Of a stretch of 64,000 nt of DNA, positions 33,237 through 43,999 are shown piece by piece. The notes beneath the pieces were generated by a model, which saw only the letters and a list, made by a program, of their open reading frames with translations, was not told where the DNA came from and did no database searches. Position numbers and translations under genes: made by a program. The stretch is taken from positions 992,001 to 1,056,000 of the forward strand of contig NZ_CP073066.1 in assembly GCF_018314255.1 (NCBI RefSeq), written 5' to 3'. Source of the stretch: Lentilactobacillus buchneri. GTDB taxonomy: Bacteria > Bacillota > Bacilli > Lactobacillales > Lactobacillaceae. Within the stretch, counting starts at the first letter, position 1; each line of letters opens with the position of its first letter.

Positions 33237-34987
33237 CAGCTGTTGCCTCCCTTCACTTTGGTTTCCAGTTCCTGACGCTCAAACATTTCGTGGTACCAAC
33301 CACCGCGGGTCATTAATTGATCGTGAGTGCCGCGCTCAACAATTTTGCCGTCATCGATCACCAGAATTTCGTCGGCATTCATCACTGAACTCAACCGATG
33401 GGCAGAAATGATCGTCGTCTTATCGGAACGTTCAGCGTGCAGATTTTCGAGAATTTGGGTTTCCGTTTCCGCATCAACCGCAGATAACGCATCATCCAAG
33501 ATTAATAGTTCCGGGTTGATTAACAGCGCGCGGGCAATTGAAAGCCGCTGACGTTGACCACCCGAAAGTGAAATGCCTTCCTCACCAACAGCTGTGTCAT
33601 AACCATCTGGCATCGCTTGAATCTGGTCATACAAATCACTTTTTTTGGCAGCTTGTTCCACTTCAGCTTGGGTAGCGTCAGGACGGGCAAAGCGGATGTT
33701 TTCCCGAATACTTTGTGAGAACAGGAACGTATCTTGAGGCACGTAGCCGATTGCAGGAATTAAAGCGTCCATCTTATATTGCTTGATATCAATGCCACCA
33801 AACTTAATTGACCCTTTATAATTATCAAATTGACGTAAAATCAGCCGCAAAATCGTACTCTTCCCGGAGCCCACTTTGCCGACCAACCCGACCGTTTTGC
33901 CAGCCGGCACTTTAAAGTCAATGTTTTGCAGGGCCAGTCGTTTGTCACCGGGATATGAGAAACTCTTAACGTCATAATCGATTTCGCCCTTCGGTGTAAT
34001 TGTCACACCATTAGGATCGTCAATCACCTTGCTTTGCTGGTTAATCAGGTCCATGACCCGATCATAACTGGCATTCCCACGTTCCAACGTGTTAAACAGC
34101 ATGCCGACGGCAAACATCGGCCAGATCATCATGGCCAGATAGGAAACAAACGAAACCAGCGAACCGATGGTAATTGTCCCATTGGTGACCAAATAGCCAC
34201 CGTAAACAATCGTAATCACATAGGACAGCGCGATGATCATGGTGGTCATCGGGTCAAACAAAGAATCCAGAAAATTGACCCGCCGGTTGATGTTGATGGT
34301 TCTGGCAACCTGGTTGTCAAAATCCTGCATATCTTCTTTTTGCTGCCCAAGGCCCTTAATGACCTTGATGCCGGTAATACTTTCCTCGGCTTTATTATTC
34401 AGCCGTGAAAAGGCAGCTTGAGAATCTCGAAAAGCAATGTGAATCTTAGTCCCCAAATATCGCGCCATCACTGCCAATAGCGGAAACGGCAAAATGGCGA
34501 TCAGGGTTAATCGCCAATCAATCAACGTGACCATTGCGATCAAGGTCGTGCCGCCGGTAATCATGGAATCGGCGAACTGCAAAATTCCACCACCGGCCAC
34601 TCGTTGAATCGCGGACAGGTCGTTGGTAGCGTGCGCCATGAGGTCACCGGTTCGATAGCGTTGGAAGAATTCATGATCCATACTGGTGTAGTGGAAAAAC
34701 AACCGATTCCGCAACACTTTTTCCAATTTGGCAGCTTCACCCCAAATCGCGGTCCGCCACATATAACGGGCTCCGTATTGGGCAAAGGAGACAATCGTCA
34801 AAACAATCAGCAAAAACATGAGATATTTAGCTGTTAATTTACCGTTATGAATCGAATCGACCAGATTACCGATGATCCGTGGCGGAATAATTCCGACCAA
34901 CGCCGTCAGCAGCAGGCCAAATAAACCAACCAGGTAGATTTTCCATTCCCTTTTGAAATACCAGCCCAGTTTGACAAAGATACTCAT
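33236..34987 (-). CDS. ABC exporter half-transporter, degenerate-site subunit (LmrC/BmrC type)
   Basis: A 583-residue half-transporter with six helices and an ATPase domain: Walker A GLVGKVGSGKST, signature LSGGQRQRLSIARAL. Walker B ends LLILDDALSAVD, where aspartate replaces the catalytic glutamate. This is the expected non-hydrolytic half of a heterodimer with the downstream gene. It is the first gene of the pair. The likely role is export of amphiphilic drugs or lipids. Confidence 0.93.
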   Translation of the reverse strand: MSIFVKLGWYFKREWKIYLVGLFGLLLTALVGIIPPRIIGNLVDSIHNGKLTAKYLMFLLIVLTIVSFAQYGARYMWRTAIWGEAAKLEKVLRNRLFFHYTSMDHEFFQRYRTGDLMAHATNDLSAIQRVAGGGILQFADSMITGGTTLIAMVTLIDWRLTLIAILPFPLLAVMARYLGTKIHIAFRDSQAAFSRLNNKAEESITGIKVIKGLGQQKEDMQDFDNQVARTININRRVNFLDSLFDPMTTMIIALSYVITIVYGGYLVTNGTITIGSLVSFVSYLAMMIWPMFAVGMLFNTLERGNASYDRVMDLINQQSKVIDDPNGVTITPKGEIDYDVKSFSYPGDKRLALQNIDFKVPAGKTVGLVGKVGSGKSTILRLILRQFDNYKGSIKFGGIDIKQYKMDALIPAIGYVPQDTFLFSQSIRENIRFARPDATQAEVEQAAKKSDLYDQIQAMPDGYDTAVGEEGISLSGGQRQRLSIARALLINPELLILDDALSAVDAETETQILENLHAERSDKTTIISAHRLSSVMNADEILVIDDGKIVERGTHDQLMTRGGWYHEMFERQELETKVKGGNS

Positions 34988-35139
34988 GATTCCACCTCTA
35001 AATTAGAAATTAATTAAATAAAATAATTTTAGCACAAATCTCCGTGACATAACACCATTAGCATTGCTTATAGTCCGCGATAGTGTTAGTATTTTGTCAT
35101 CAATTATCATCAAATTTTAATTCAACTAGGAGGTATGCC

Positions 35140-36516
35140 ATGTTCAGTGAAATTGGTCAGTTAATATTTGATAACGAAGCCGTTGCGAAAACCTCAGACT
35201 TTACCATGGGAATTGAAATTGAGATGCAGCGAGTTGATGAAAATGGCAATTTAAGCCAAGAACCCTACCCAGCCGGGGCCGGTGACGAACAAACCAACCC
35301 CTGGATTACCAATGATTTTCTGGAAACCATGTCTGAGGTTGTGACCCCACCGGCCGCTCATGCCCTGGACGCCATGCACTACTTGTTCAGCATTAACAAC
35401 GCCTTGCGGTCAGCCCTGTCACCAGGTGAGCTGTTGTGGCCGTTATCGATGCCGCCGCGACTGCCAAAAGACAAGAGCAAGATTCCCCTCGCTAAAATGG
35501 GACCCAAGAAGGAAGCCTACTTAAAAGAATGGCTGAAACGTCACGGCTTTTCTCAAGGAACGCCTTGTGGCGCGCATATCAACTTGAGTATCGATCCCCA
35601 CGTGTTTGATTTAGTTCTGGCCAACATGAGCGATCGTTTCAATTCCAAAGTTGAGCTGCAAAACTACTTATACGCCAAGATTGCCCAAGGCTTTCTGCGG
35701 TATCGTTGGGTCATTACATATCTATTTGGCGCCAGCCCCGTCGCTGAAGCCAACTATTTTGATCCGGGTAAAGGACCAAAAGCACCGATTCGCAGTATCC
35801 GCCAGAGTTCACACGGCTTTGGCAATCCATTTAGCGGCGACTACACGAACGTTCAGCGTTATGTTGACCGAATTGAAAAGGGCGTCGCTGACGGCAAGCT
35901 GATTTCAGATTACGAATTCCATGGTGCCGTCCGCTTTAAGGGCAACACCCACTTGCGAGAGCTGCCGAAGACCGGGGTCAGCTACCTTGAATTGAGAATG
36001 CTCGACCTTGACCCCAGCAGTTCTGTGGGGATTCGGACCAATACGTTACGGTTTATCCGTTTACTGGCCAGCTATTTCATCATGTCGCCGGCAATGAATC
36101 CTGAGGAAGTTGAGAAGGTCATCGCCCGTTCGGATAAGATGAACGAAGAAGTCTCCGAAGAACATCCCAATGATGTTTCCAAATATCAAGCCAATGCCAG
36201 AGCCTTCCTCCAAAGCTTGGAAATGTACGCGGATAGAATCCAGCTTGGACCTGAATACCAAGAAGAACTTGAAGACCTCCAAGACCGCGTCGAAAATCCG
36301 CTCACCACGCCAAGTGCCAAGTTAATCACCCATTTGAAAAATGGTTCTTTGGAAGAATATGCGATTAAACGGGCCAAGCGCTACCAACAATCGGCACTCC
36401 AGTCGATTCGCCCATTTAAAGGATTTGAAAATAAAGCCAAGCTGTCAGCCAACGAATTAAAGCAGGAATTATTCAAAGGCAGTTGGGAACCCGACAAATC
36501 AAAAGTCGACAAATAA
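35140..36516 (+). CDS. Glutamate-cysteine ligase, E. coli GshA type (paralogue 1)
   Basis: A 458-residue ligase that joins glutamate and cysteine, or another amino acid, through the gamma-carboxyl with ATP. It has TMGIEIEMQRVDENGNLS at the N-terminus, ETMSEVVTPP, LLWPLSMPPRLP, ITYLFGASPVAEANYF and YLELRMLDLDPSSSVGI, all as in PF04262. No ATP-grasp domain follows, so it is not a bifunctional GshF. ATG at 35140 follows CTAGGAGG. A gamma-glutamyl hydrolase gene follows on the same strand. Two more paralogues lie at 41013 and 42476. Confidence 0.9.
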   Translation: MFSEIGQLIFDNEAVAKTSDFTMGIEIEMQRVDENGNLSQEPYPAGAGDEQTNPWITNDFLETMSEVVTPPAAHALDAMHYLFSINNALRSALSPGELLWPLSMPPRLPKDKSKIPLAKMGPKKEAYLKEWLKRHGFSQGTPCGAHINLSIDPHVFDLVLANMSDRFNSKVELQNYLYAKIAQGFLRYRWVITYLFGASPVAEANYFDPGKGPKAPIRSIRQSSHGFGNPFSGDYTNVQRYVDRIEKGVADGKLISDYEFHGAVRFKGNTHLRELPKTGVSYLELRMLDLDPSSSVGIRTNTLRFIRLLASYFIMSPAMNPEEVEKVIARSDKMNEEVSEEHPNDVSKYQANARAFLQSLEMYADRIQLGPEYQEELEDLQDRVENPLTTPSAKLITHLKNGSLEEYAIKRAKRYQQSALQSIRPFKGFENKAKLSANELKQELFKGSWEPDKSKVDK

Positions 36517-36617
36517 GCTCAAATTACATTGACAACAATCAAAATATCACGTAAATTTATTAGTTTGGAGTACAATAACACAAATAGACTGAAAGTAATT
36601 ATTGAGGAGGGATTTTA

Positions 36618-37358
36618 TTGCGCCCAAGAATCGCATTACCTGCTGACACGCTCGCCGAGGCAACCAACGTCATTAATGAACGAAATGCCGCGTTCGCGCC
36701 TCGGCCAGCAATCGAAGCCATCGTTAAATCCGGTGGCGTACCTGTCATTTTCCCAAGTGTCAATCCCGAAGACGTGCGCGATTATATGACACTGTTTGAC
36801 GGCGTCTGTTTCCTTGGCGGCGCTGATGTCGATCCCACTTTCTATGGTGAAGAACCATTCCAGAAGCTGGGGATGACTTATCTCAAACGCGACTTATTTG
36901 AAATTGAATTATTGAAACAGTCTGTGACTGCCGGCAAAGCCATCATGGGAATCTGCCGAGGGATGCAGCTGATTAACGTTGGCCTGGGCGGAACCCTCTA
37001 TCAAGATTTGTCCCAGGACTTACACGCGACTTTGAAACATTCCCAGGAAGCCCCAGGCAACATGCCATCTCATCACGTCACAGTTGATCCACACAGCCGC
37101 TTGAATGACATTATTGGCCAGCGCCCATATGTCAATTCACGTCATCACCAGGCCGTTAAAGACGTCGCCCCGTATTTGAAGGTGACCGCCAGAGCCGATG
37201 ACCAAGTGATTGAAGCGATTGAATCAGTAGATAATGATCAGATATTAGCAGTCCAGTGGCATCCAGAAAACATTTACAAGCATTATGAGGACTCGCGGAA
37301 GCTATTCAAGGACTTCATTAATCGCAGCCAAAAGGTCGCTGACAAGACCAGAAAATAG
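36618..37358 (+). CDS. Gamma-glutamyl hydrolase, class-I glutamine amidotransferase-like (PuuD type)
   Basis: A 246-residue peptidase C26 enzyme. The nucleophile cysteine is in MGICRGMQLINVGLGG and the catalytic His-Glu in VQWHPEN. LGGADVDPTFYGEEP is typical of the PuuD subgroup, which splits gamma-glutamyl amides. TTG at 36618 is the start, seven bases after GAGGAGG. It sits 101 bp after the ligase, so synthesis and hydrolysis of gamma-glutamyl bonds may be linked. Confidence 0.9.
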   Translation: MRPRIALPADTLAEATNVINERNAAFAPRPAIEAIVKSGGVPVIFPSVNPEDVRDYMTLFDGVCFLGGADVDPTFYGEEPFQKLGMTYLKRDLFEIELLKQSVTAGKAIMGICRGMQLINVGLGGTLYQDLSQDLHATLKHSQEAPGNMPSHHVTVDPHSRLNDIIGQRPYVNSRHHQAVKDVAPYLKVTARADDQVIEAIESVDNDQILAVQWHPENIYKHYEDSRKLFKDFINRSQKVADKTRK

Positions 37359-37373
37359 GTTTTATCACTATTC

Positions 37374-37419
37374 AAAAAACGCTCGACCATTCCAGTAAAG
37401 GGATGATCGAGCGTTTTTT
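37374..37419. terminator. Bidirectional terminator
   Basis: AAAAAACGCTCGACCATTCC pairs with GGATGATCGAGCGTTTTTT between the convergent hydrolase and C59 acylase genes. Confidence 0.92.
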
Positions 37420-37471
37420 CTTAGATTTTAACAACTCATGTGTGCACGAACCGCCATTCAGTGAGGATACC

Positions 37472-38455
37472 TCACCGAAGCGTTTCGTATACTTGTTGGT
37501 GTTTAATCGGAAATTCACTCGGTGCCTTTTTATTCAGCAGTTCTTCTGACAAGGACACCTTGTAGATCGTTTGATTATCGTAAGGCTGCATATAGTAAGC
37601 ACAATTTTTCATATCCATATAGCCGCGGTACTGGGTGTAATCTTCGCTGCCATCCTGCTTCAACTTAACGCCCTTGGGAATTTCAACCGAGTTCAAAATG
37701 TGGCTGAGTTCGTTGACAGTTTGATCAGTTGGTACCTGATCGGCATATTCCCGCATAAATACGGTGCGAATAAATCTCGAAACAGAAGTATAGTCACCAG
37801 GCATCCCCAGCGCCCCACTTCCGGGCCCAAATGACGTAATTTCATACCCGTTATATGAGCGGGCAGGATGTGGTGATGGTTTCAACTCGGTGTAGTTGCT
37901 GAGGTTTTTCAAATGCCAGCCAAAGTCCGGACTGTTGGTCATGACGCCAACGGGGTTCTTTTGATAATGAATGCCATCTGCCAGCATTTCCAAGACATAG
38001 CAGGCACCCGAGCGATCAGAAATGATCCAGTGAAGCGGGGTGGCCTTGCCAAGAATCTTGACCGGAGCATCGATGATGTTTAGCTGGTCGACTTTGCGGC
38101 CCAGGTCCTCACAGTCACTGGCATTGCCCAACAGCCAATTCAAAACTTCGTGGGGTGCCAGGTTGACCCGGTTTGTCTTAGCCGTTTTGGCGTAGGTTGC
38201 TTCGCCACTGAAATACAGTGCAGCTGCGCTTAAGCCCTTCTCATTGACACCGTCAACCAAAATATAATGGCCCAAGTTTCTGCCGGCACCGACAAAACCA
38301 TAGGTCGTATCGTATCCAGCCTCTGCGGCATCACTGTCAAAATGCTGCTTTCGGGGGATCACGATTGGTCGGCCATCTAATTCAAAAGCAAAATCCATAG
38401 TTCGGGCTAAAAAGTTGTCGCCCGTTTCAGATAGAAAAGTCACACTTGTACACAT
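37472..38455 (-). CDS. Choloylglycine hydrolase/penicillin V acylase family (C59 Ntn hydrolase)
   Basis: A 327-residue N-terminal nucleophile hydrolase. Active-site residues of the family are at the standard places: Cys2 (exposed after Met removal), Arg18 and Asp21 in LARTMDF, an asparagine in VMTNSPDF and an arginine in YTSVSRFIRT. It cleaves an amide bond in bile salts, penicillin V or N-acyl homoserine lactones; the family member cannot be told from sequence alone. ATG follows AAAGGAGTG. Expressed alone. Confidence 0.9.
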   Translation of the reverse strand: MCTSVTFLSETGDNFLARTMDFAFELDGRPIVIPRKQHFDSDAAEAGYDTTYGFVGAGRNLGHYILVDGVNEKGLSAAALYFSGEATYAKTAKTNRVNLAPHEVLNWLLGNASDCEDLGRKVDQLNIIDAPVKILGKATPLHWIISDRSGACYVLEMLADGIHYQKNPVGVMTNSPDFGWHLKNLSNYTELKPSPHPARSYNGYEITSFGPGSGALGMPGDYTSVSRFIRTVFMREYADQVPTDQTVNELSHILNSVEIPKGVKLKQDGSEDYTQYRGYMDMKNCAYYMQPYDNQTIYKVSLSEELLNKKAPSEFPIKHQQVYETLR

Positions 38456-38548
38456 TCATTTATCACTCCTTTGAAACTCAGTTTAGTCTTTCAAAAATCA
38501 AATAACCAGATCTGAAATAAATTAAATTGATATTTAAAGTTTTTTTAC

Positions 38549-38579
38549 TTGCTATGGAGTCCACTCCACGGTTTATATT
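38549..38579 (+). promoter_or_regulatory. MerR-type promoter/operator with 19-bp spacer
   Basis: TTGCTA and TATATT are 19 bp apart, and the dyad TGGAGTCCACTCCA fills the spacer (38555-38568). Overlong spacers with a central dyad are the hallmark of MerR-activated promoters. It precedes the MerR gene, so the operon is probably autoregulated. Confidence 0.85.
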
Positions 38580-38614
38580 GTATTTGTCAGTTGAGGAACG
38601 GAGGTATTGAAATA

Positions 38615-39924
<1,310 letters not shown>

Positions 39925-39942
39925 CCCAATGGAGGTAAAATT

Positions 39943-40581
39943 TTGAAAGTAATGATTTTAGGAGCAGCCGGCCAGATTGGTCAAATGGTGACTGATGACC
40001 TGTTAACTCAAACCGATTTTGATTTGGTCTTGTATGGTCATAACGTCTCATCTCGCTTGGCAGCCAAAAAGAGTCCCCGCGTGACGTTTGTCGATGGCGA
40101 TTTCACCGAGTTTGATAAAATCAAAGCCAACTTAAAGGACGCCGATGCGGTGTATCTGAGCTTTGTTGCCGGACCGGAAATCACCGACGGCATTGTGAAG
40201 GTTCTCGATGAAGCCAAGGTCACCCGGTTCATTGCCGCCAACATTCCTGATTTATACCAGGAAGTTACCGGCAAGTTTCAAGCCTGGTATCGAGAACACA
40301 CCGGAATTATTTGGAAATCGGATCGAAAGAAGTCGGCCGACATTGTCGAAGCTAGTGATTTGGACTATGTGATTTTGCGGATCACCTGGCTGTATAATCA
40401 AGCCGGCAATACGCAGGTTCACGTTACTAAAAAGGGTGAACCCTTCAAGGAAGCGCAAGTCACCCGACAAGCCGTTGCTCAGTTTGTCACTGATTTGTTA
40501 ACCGGAAAAGCGGATTACCATCGTGAAAGCTTAGGCTTGGGTGAGCCGGGGACTGAGTGGAGTAAACCTAGTTTTTATTAA
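39943..40581 (+). CDS. NAD(P)-binding, NmrA/SDR-like protein
   Basis: A 212-residue Rossmann protein beginning MKVMILGAAGQIGQMV, with VDGDFTEFDKIKANLKDADA and IVEASDLDYVILRITWLYN as in atypical SDRs. TTG at 39943 lies seven bases after GGAGG and is chosen over ATG 39952. It is the third gene of the MerR-AKR operon and ends at a terminator. Substrate unknown. Confidence 0.85.
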   Translation: MKVMILGAAGQIGQMVTDDLLTQTDFDLVLYGHNVSSRLAAKKSPRVTFVDGDFTEFDKIKANLKDADAVYLSFVAGPEITDGIVKVLDEAKVTRFIAANIPDLYQEVTGKFQAWYREHTGIIWKSDRKKSADIVEASDLDYVILRITWLYNQAGNTQVHVTKKGEPFKEAQVTRQAVAQFVTDLLTGKADYHRESLGLGEPGTEWSKPSFY

Positions 40582-40598
40582 TTTACCAATTCATATTG

Positions 40599-40644
40599 AA
40601 AGGTCGGAACGTAGGTGGTTTAGCCTATTGTTCCGACCTTTTTT
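40599..40644 (+). terminator. Terminator after the MerR operon
   Basis: AAAGGTCGGAAC pairs with GTTCCGACCTTT, followed by T4. Confidence 0.88.
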
Positions 40645-40732
40645 GTGGGCAACTTCTGTTTGGATAATGGGCTCTTCGCGGCGGCTTCCAAGCATTAGTT
40701 GACATGAGTCTGCAACTTTTGTACACCACTCC

Positions 40733-40867
40733 GCACCACTTTTACCTTGCCGAAACGTGCATCAATCGGCTGATCCCCGCCATGTAAGGCCATTAAGCAA
40801 TCATTCCAAGCCCCGGAATAATCGCTTAATCACCTTACATTCTGGGATCAAAACGCCTCTTGCTCCA
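40733..40867 (+). repeat. 135-bp palindromic intergenic repeat, copy A
   Basis: It begins GCACCACTTTTACC and ends CGCCTCTTGCTCCA. Inside, GCCGA...TCGGC forms a small hairpin and TGATCCC...GGGATCA closes a long imperfect stem centred on ATTCCAAGCCCCGGAAT. Copy B follows in the same orientation after 7 bp. The stretch 40645-40732 holds no gene. Confidence 0.88.
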
Positions 40868-40874
40868 TGCACCA

Positions 40875-41009
40875 GCACCACTTCTACCTTGCCGAAACGT
40901 GCAGCAATCGGCTGATCCCCGCCATGTAAGGCAATTAAGCAATCATTCCAGGCCCGGGAATAATCGCTTAATCGCCTTACATTCTGGGATCAAAACGCCT
41001 CTTGCTCCA
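40875..41009 (+). repeat. 135-bp palindromic intergenic repeat, copy B
   Basis: Same ends and internal hairpins as copy A, with scattered substitutions. It ends three bases before the stop codon of the ligase gene at 41013. Confidence 0.88.
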
Positions 41010-41012
41010 CTC

Positions 41013-42335
41013 TTATTTGATTCTCACCGGAATTCCCTGCTTCAAGGTCGCCAAGATTTCCTTCTGGTCCGCGGCACTCAATGATTCGAAGCCGATTGCC
41101 GGGTTATGAATCAAATCATCCTGGTAGCCCTTGGCAAATTTTAACAGTTCTTCAAACACCTTTTTCGAGTCTTCACCGAGCCAATTAGCCATTCGCCCAC
41201 TCGGCGTCAACACCGGGTCGTCAATCATTTCCATTAATTTGAAACACAGATGTTGAGCATTGAATGGGATAACAGCTTGAGCGCTGAACTTTTCCAGTTT
41301 ACCGATAAATTCCGCCGCCTCATCATGATATTGACTAATCTTCAATGGATTTTCCAAAGCAACGACATCATTTTTCTGGTCTGCCTTAGCAATATCTTCA
41401 TCCGCCGTCCGCAAATCAAATGGGCGATGACTGACAAAATAGGCAAACATCAAACGGACCAAGTCGACGGCATCTTCAGACACCCCCAACGGTTCAAAAG
41501 GATCTAAATCGTAAATTCTCAGCTCCAGGTAGGCAATTCCCTTGGTTAGGAGGTCAGAAACATTATCGCTACGCTTTAACCGCACCGTCCCATAATACTC
41601 ACGCTGGGCAATCAGCTTTTGATCATCCACGGCCTTCAAGATGCCGTCAACGTACTGTTGGACACTTTGATAACTGGAAATAAACCCATTTCCAAAGCCA
41701 AAGTGCGAATTACGCAGTGATCTGACCGGACTGATGGGCGCATCGGTATTTGGAGCAAAATAATTAGTAAAGGCCACCGGTGTTGCGCCAAACAGGTACG
41801 TCAACAGCCAGCGGTAGCGCATAAAGCCAACCGCTGCCTGGAGATACAGATCATCGGTGCTCACATTGGCCTCCTGAGCAGTTAAGTCCTTGATGGCCTT
41901 CTTCGTCAACCCGATATTGACGTGAACTCCGGTCTCGGCAGTTCGTTCAATTTTTCGGATCTTGGCCACCTGTTGGCGGTACTCATAGCTCTTGGGGTCG
42001 GTTTGGGCAATCACAATATCAGAATGGTCCGCTTTTAATTTCGGCGGCATGCTGTATGGCCAGAGGTACTCTTTACCAGCCAACTCACTTCGCAGTGCCT
42101 GATGATACACGCCCAGGTATTTCAACCCCTTCAAGGTGGTTTTGGTTGGCGGGGTAATCAATTCAGACTGCGTTTCCAAAAAGTCATTCTTGATAAAATG
42201 GTGCTGACGCTCATTTAGCAGGCCTTTAGGATATGATTTGTGACTCAACTGACCGCTTTTATTTATCCGGTGGGTTTCCACCTCCAACCCAACCGTCGAA
42301 TTAATGAAATCAGAAACTTCTTTTGCTTGTTTCAT
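41013..42335 (-). CDS. Glutamate-cysteine ligase, E. coli GshA type (paralogue 2, divergent)
   Basis: A 440-residue member of PF04262. It has TVGLEVETHRINKSGQLS, LETQSELITPP, YLWPYSMPPKL, LLTYLFGATPVAFTNYF and YLELRIYDLDPFEPLGV. It differs more from paralogue 1 than paralogue 3 does, which may mean a different acceptor amino acid. ATG at 42335 follows AAGGATGGTGGG; a TTG at 42359 has no ribosome site. It lies downstream of the broken paralogue 3 on the same strand. Confidence 0.88.
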   Translation of the reverse strand: MKQAKEVSDFINSTVGLEVETHRINKSGQLSHKSYPKGLLNERQHHFIKNDFLETQSELITPPTKTTLKGLKYLGVYHQALRSELAGKEYLWPYSMPPKLKADHSDIVIAQTDPKSYEYRQQVAKIRKIERTAETGVHVNIGLTKKAIKDLTAQEANVSTDDLYLQAAVGFMRYRWLLTYLFGATPVAFTNYFAPNTDAPISPVRSLRNSHFGFGNGFISSYQSVQQYVDGILKAVDDQKLIAQREYYGTVRLKRSDNVSDLLTKGIAYLELRIYDLDPFEPLGVSEDAVDLVRLMFAYFVSHRPFDLRTADEDIAKADQKNDVVALENPLKISQYHDEAAEFIGKLEKFSAQAVIPFNAQHLCFKLMEMIDDPVLTPSGRMANWLGEDSKKVFEELLKFAKGYQDDLIHNPAIGFESLSAADQKEILATLKQGIPVRIK

Positions 42336-42364
42336 TTGCCCACCATCCTTTATTTTCAAAAATA

Positions 42365-42388
42365 TCCTACAAGAAAAAACTTGTAGGA
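42365..42388 (-). terminator. Probable terminator after the broken ligase gene
   Basis: TCCTACAAG pairs with CTTGTAGGA around a six-base loop; on the complement ATATTTTTG follows. Confidence 0.6.
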
Positions 42389-42475
42389 CATCACAGCTTC
42401 GCTTCGTCTAAACCTGGTAGAGGCTTCAATTAATTATCAAGTATTTTAGTGATTCGTCAGCCGCATGTCAACGAA

Positions 42476-43858
42476 TCAGCCGTTCTTATAATTTTCCGGT
42501 TTCCCCATGACACCAAACAGACGCTGCCTGAGTTCGTTGGCCGTCATATCGGGCTGTTCCTCAAAGCCGGTAAATGGATTAGGATTCTCATGGGCGCGAT
42601 TTTGATAACGGTTGGCCATTGCCAGACCGTATGACATCAGTGAGCCGTCAACCTCATGATCGCACAGCGTTGCAGCCGGCGTCAGGTTCGGGTTGTCGAG
42701 TCGATCCTGCATCGTATCCAAGACTTCCTGGTATTCAGGGCCCCACTGAATCTGGGCCCCAAACAATTGGAGTTGATCCAAGAAAGTTTGCGCCTCATGA
42801 TGATAAATTGTCTGTTGGGATGGGCTTTCAAGGGCAACCACTTCGTTCATTGCCCGCCCCTGTTCCAACTTGAGGTTAATCTTCTCATCGCTTTCAAGAG
42901 TCGGCATCATCATGAAATAACTTAGCAGGATTCTGAAAAAGCGGATGGCGGATGTCCGCACACCCAAGGCGGTCGTCGGGTCAAGATCCAGCATTCGTAA
43001 CTCAATGTATTCGGTCCCGTTTTTGATCATGTCAGTTAGGTCGCCATGCATGGTTTTCAGACGAACGCTTGAATGGTATTCGGCTTCACTGAACAAGGCG
43101 CCGCTGGCAATATTTGACTCGATATTCTTGACGTAATCCGGCACACTGCGATAATTGTGGGTCACATCAGACGTCAATCCATAGTTCGATGAACGAATAC
43201 TGCGCACTTCATGCTGCGGCTGGTCCTCATCGGGTTTGAAGAAATTCTTTTCAGCGATTGGACTATTACCAAACAAATAAGTGATTAACCACCGGTAGTA
43301 GTCAAAGCCTTGGGCGATCTTGATATAAATATAATTTACAAAATCAGCGTATGAATCATACTGATCGTCAACCGCCTGCCAAACCGTTTTGAGCACGTCG
43401 TCATTAATGCTGACGTTCAAATGGACCCCGACAGGAATCCCTTGGGTATCGCTACGGGTTTTGATCCATTTTTCGTAGTAGGCCTTCTGTTCGGGGTCAA
43501 CATCAGCGATTGGAATCGTGCTTTTGTCTTGGGGCAACACGGGCGGCATGCTCAGCGGCCATAATAATTCGTTAGGCTCCAAAGCATTTCACAGCGTATC
43601 ATTAAGTGCCATCAAATAATGCATCGCATCCAAGGACTTGCGGGCAGTCGGTGTGATAATCTCACTTTGAATCTGGTAAACATCTGTTTTGATGAAATGG
43701 TTCTTTCGTTGATTGCCAAGGGCTTTGGGGTACGGTTCCTTGGTTAATCTTCCAGCCGAATCAATCCGAATCGTTTCGACCTCAATGCCCATATTAAAGT
43801 CGCTGGCATTCGCGACAATTTCGTTGTTGAAAATAATCTGGCCAATTTTATCAAACAT
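42476..43858 (-). pseudogene. Glutamate-cysteine ligase paralogue 3, interrupted by in-frame TGA
   Basis: From ATG 43858 (behind GAGGAGG) the frame encodes MFDKIGQIIFNNEIVA... and matches paralogue 1 throughout, but a TGA at 43591-43589 stops it after MALNDTL. The frame continues NALEPNELLWPLSMPPVLP to the normal C-terminus near 42476 with no other defect. Paralogue 1 has arginine at this place, so a CGA-to-TGA change is the simple explanation. It is probably a young pseudogene; readthrough or sequencing error cannot be excluded. It would be 460 codons long. Confidence 0.85.
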
Positions 43859-43999
43859 GTGCAGGCCTCCTCTTATGTATTGTTCTATCATTAAATATTA
43901 ATGATACTCTAACGCAATTCACTTTATTTTACAAAGGGTTATTCTAAATCGGTTATCTTTGTAATATAATTGGTTCATTATGTATGGGAGGTGAATCAG

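Noticed and set aside
36529..36789. 86-codon ORF overlapping the first gamma-glutamyl hydrolase
   Set aside because: It lies in another frame over the ribosome site and start of the hydrolase, has no ribosome site of its own and no recognisable similarity.
40733..41009. CRISPR-like array
   Set aside because: The two units are 135 bp, palindromic, and separated by only 7 bp; there are no spacers and no cas genes.
42476..43582. Separate 368-codon ligase gene starting at TTG 43582
   Set aside because: No ribosome site precedes it and the missing N-terminus with conserved glutamates is encoded in frame upstream of the TGA, so it is one broken gene.
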